A stretch of DNA of 64,000 bases from Halomonas sp. LR3S48 (GTDB lineage: Bacteria > Pseudomonadota > Gammaproteobacteria > Pseudomonadales > Halomonadaceae): positions 1,178,001-1,242,000 of the forward strand of contig NZ_CP107009.1 in the NCBI RefSeq assembly GCF_025725665.1. Reading direction: 5' to 3'. Both the position numbers and the translations under genes were made by a program. A model generated the notes under the pieces. That model searched no databases. It was not told the origin of the DNA and saw nothing but the letters and a program-made list of their open reading frames with translations. Below are positions 63,903 through 64,000 of the stretch, piece by piece; position 1 is the first letter of the stretch, and the number at the start of each line of letters is the position of its first letter.

Positions 63903-64000
63903 GAGGGGGGTTCCAGCATGTCGGCCAGGCGCTCGAGAAAGCGCCCGACGCAAACGGTGTCGTTCAGTCGATAGCTGGCGGCGGTGACCTGGTAAGCATC
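63899..64000 (-). CDS. 3' end of a gene coupled to GH65, possibly a HAD sugar phosphatase
   Basis: Only the last 33 codons are in the window. The tail (YRLNDTVCVGRFLERLADML) resembles the C-terminus of HAD-IIB trehalose-6-phosphatase-like proteins, which end in a helix of the form V--FLE-LA. A beta-phosphoglucomutase would also fit the context, but its usual ending looks different. Its TGA overlaps the GH65 ATG, so the two are translationally coupled. Confidence 0.45.
   Translation of the reverse strand, partial: DAYQVTAASYRLNDTVCVGRFLERLADMLEPPS

Overview
The window looks like chromosomal DNA of a moderately halophilic gammaproteobacterium, most likely Halomonas or another Halomonadaceae member. 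This rests on uniformly GC-rich coding sequence, acidic proteins (RpoD carries an Asp/Glu-rich insert), a Usp–BCCT compatible-solute locus, a polyhydroxyalkanoate phasin, many LysR regulators and gammaproteobacterial versions of RpoD, SdaA, FrmA and MtgA. No database search was run. No transposase, integrase, prophage, rRNA or CRISPR array was seen.

Regions. 0–5.4 kb: rpoD, a small membrane protein, and a LysR gene divergent from L-serine dehydratase. 5.4–10.5 kb: a five-gene branched-chain-amino-acid-type ABC importer (livG, livF, substrate-binding protein, livH, livM) behind a perfect 14-bp palindrome. 10.5–13.6 kb: glutathione-dependent formaldehyde detoxification (frmA, fghA) with a divergent LysR gene. 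13.6–20.5 kb: mtgA, an EamA exporter, a DUF4168 protein, a cNMP/CBS/DUF294 protein with a DnaQ-like exonuclease, and a GAF-GGDEF-EAL protein. 20.7–27.9 kb: usp–BCCT and a four-gene polyamine-type ABC importer. 28–29.5 kb: two low-complexity acidic envelope proteins, one with twelve PGMQQ-type repeats. 29.5–33.6 kb: a PQQ-type sugar dehydrogenase, histidine kinase and NtrC-type regulator in one operon. 33.6–39.2 kb: an AEC carrier, an ABC exporter, an SSS symporter, a YceI-like protein and tRNA-Met. 39.2–43.6 kb: phasin, a glycine-zipper lipoprotein, and an overlapping operon for a small secreted protein, an OmpA-like protein and an extracellular nuclease. 43.7–49.6 kb: azlCD with an Xre-cupin regulator, then LysR, GST and a PPOX/flavin-reductase/2Fe-2S fusion.

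50–64 kb is an oligosaccharide and envelope region. It holds a 2861-residue cyclic beta-1,2-glucan synthase (NdvB family), a small zinc peptidase-like protein, and a convergent operon of a sugar-phosphatase-like gene (cut by the window end), a GH65 phosphorylase-like enzyme and an AT-rich DUF2254 membrane protein.

The most interesting unlabelled element lies just downstream of ndvB at about 58.82–58.98 kb. It is a roughly 155-nt untranslated segment with six GGA motifs, two of them in hairpin loops, ending in an intrinsic terminator. This is the architecture of CsrB/CsrC/RsmY-type sRNAs that sequester CsrA/RsmA. Other notable items are an inverted partial copy of tRNA-Met that supplies the 3' end of the YceI-like gene, a near-perfect 32-bp operator over the xre-azlCD promoter, and a Lys-to-Arg change in the P-loop of LivF.
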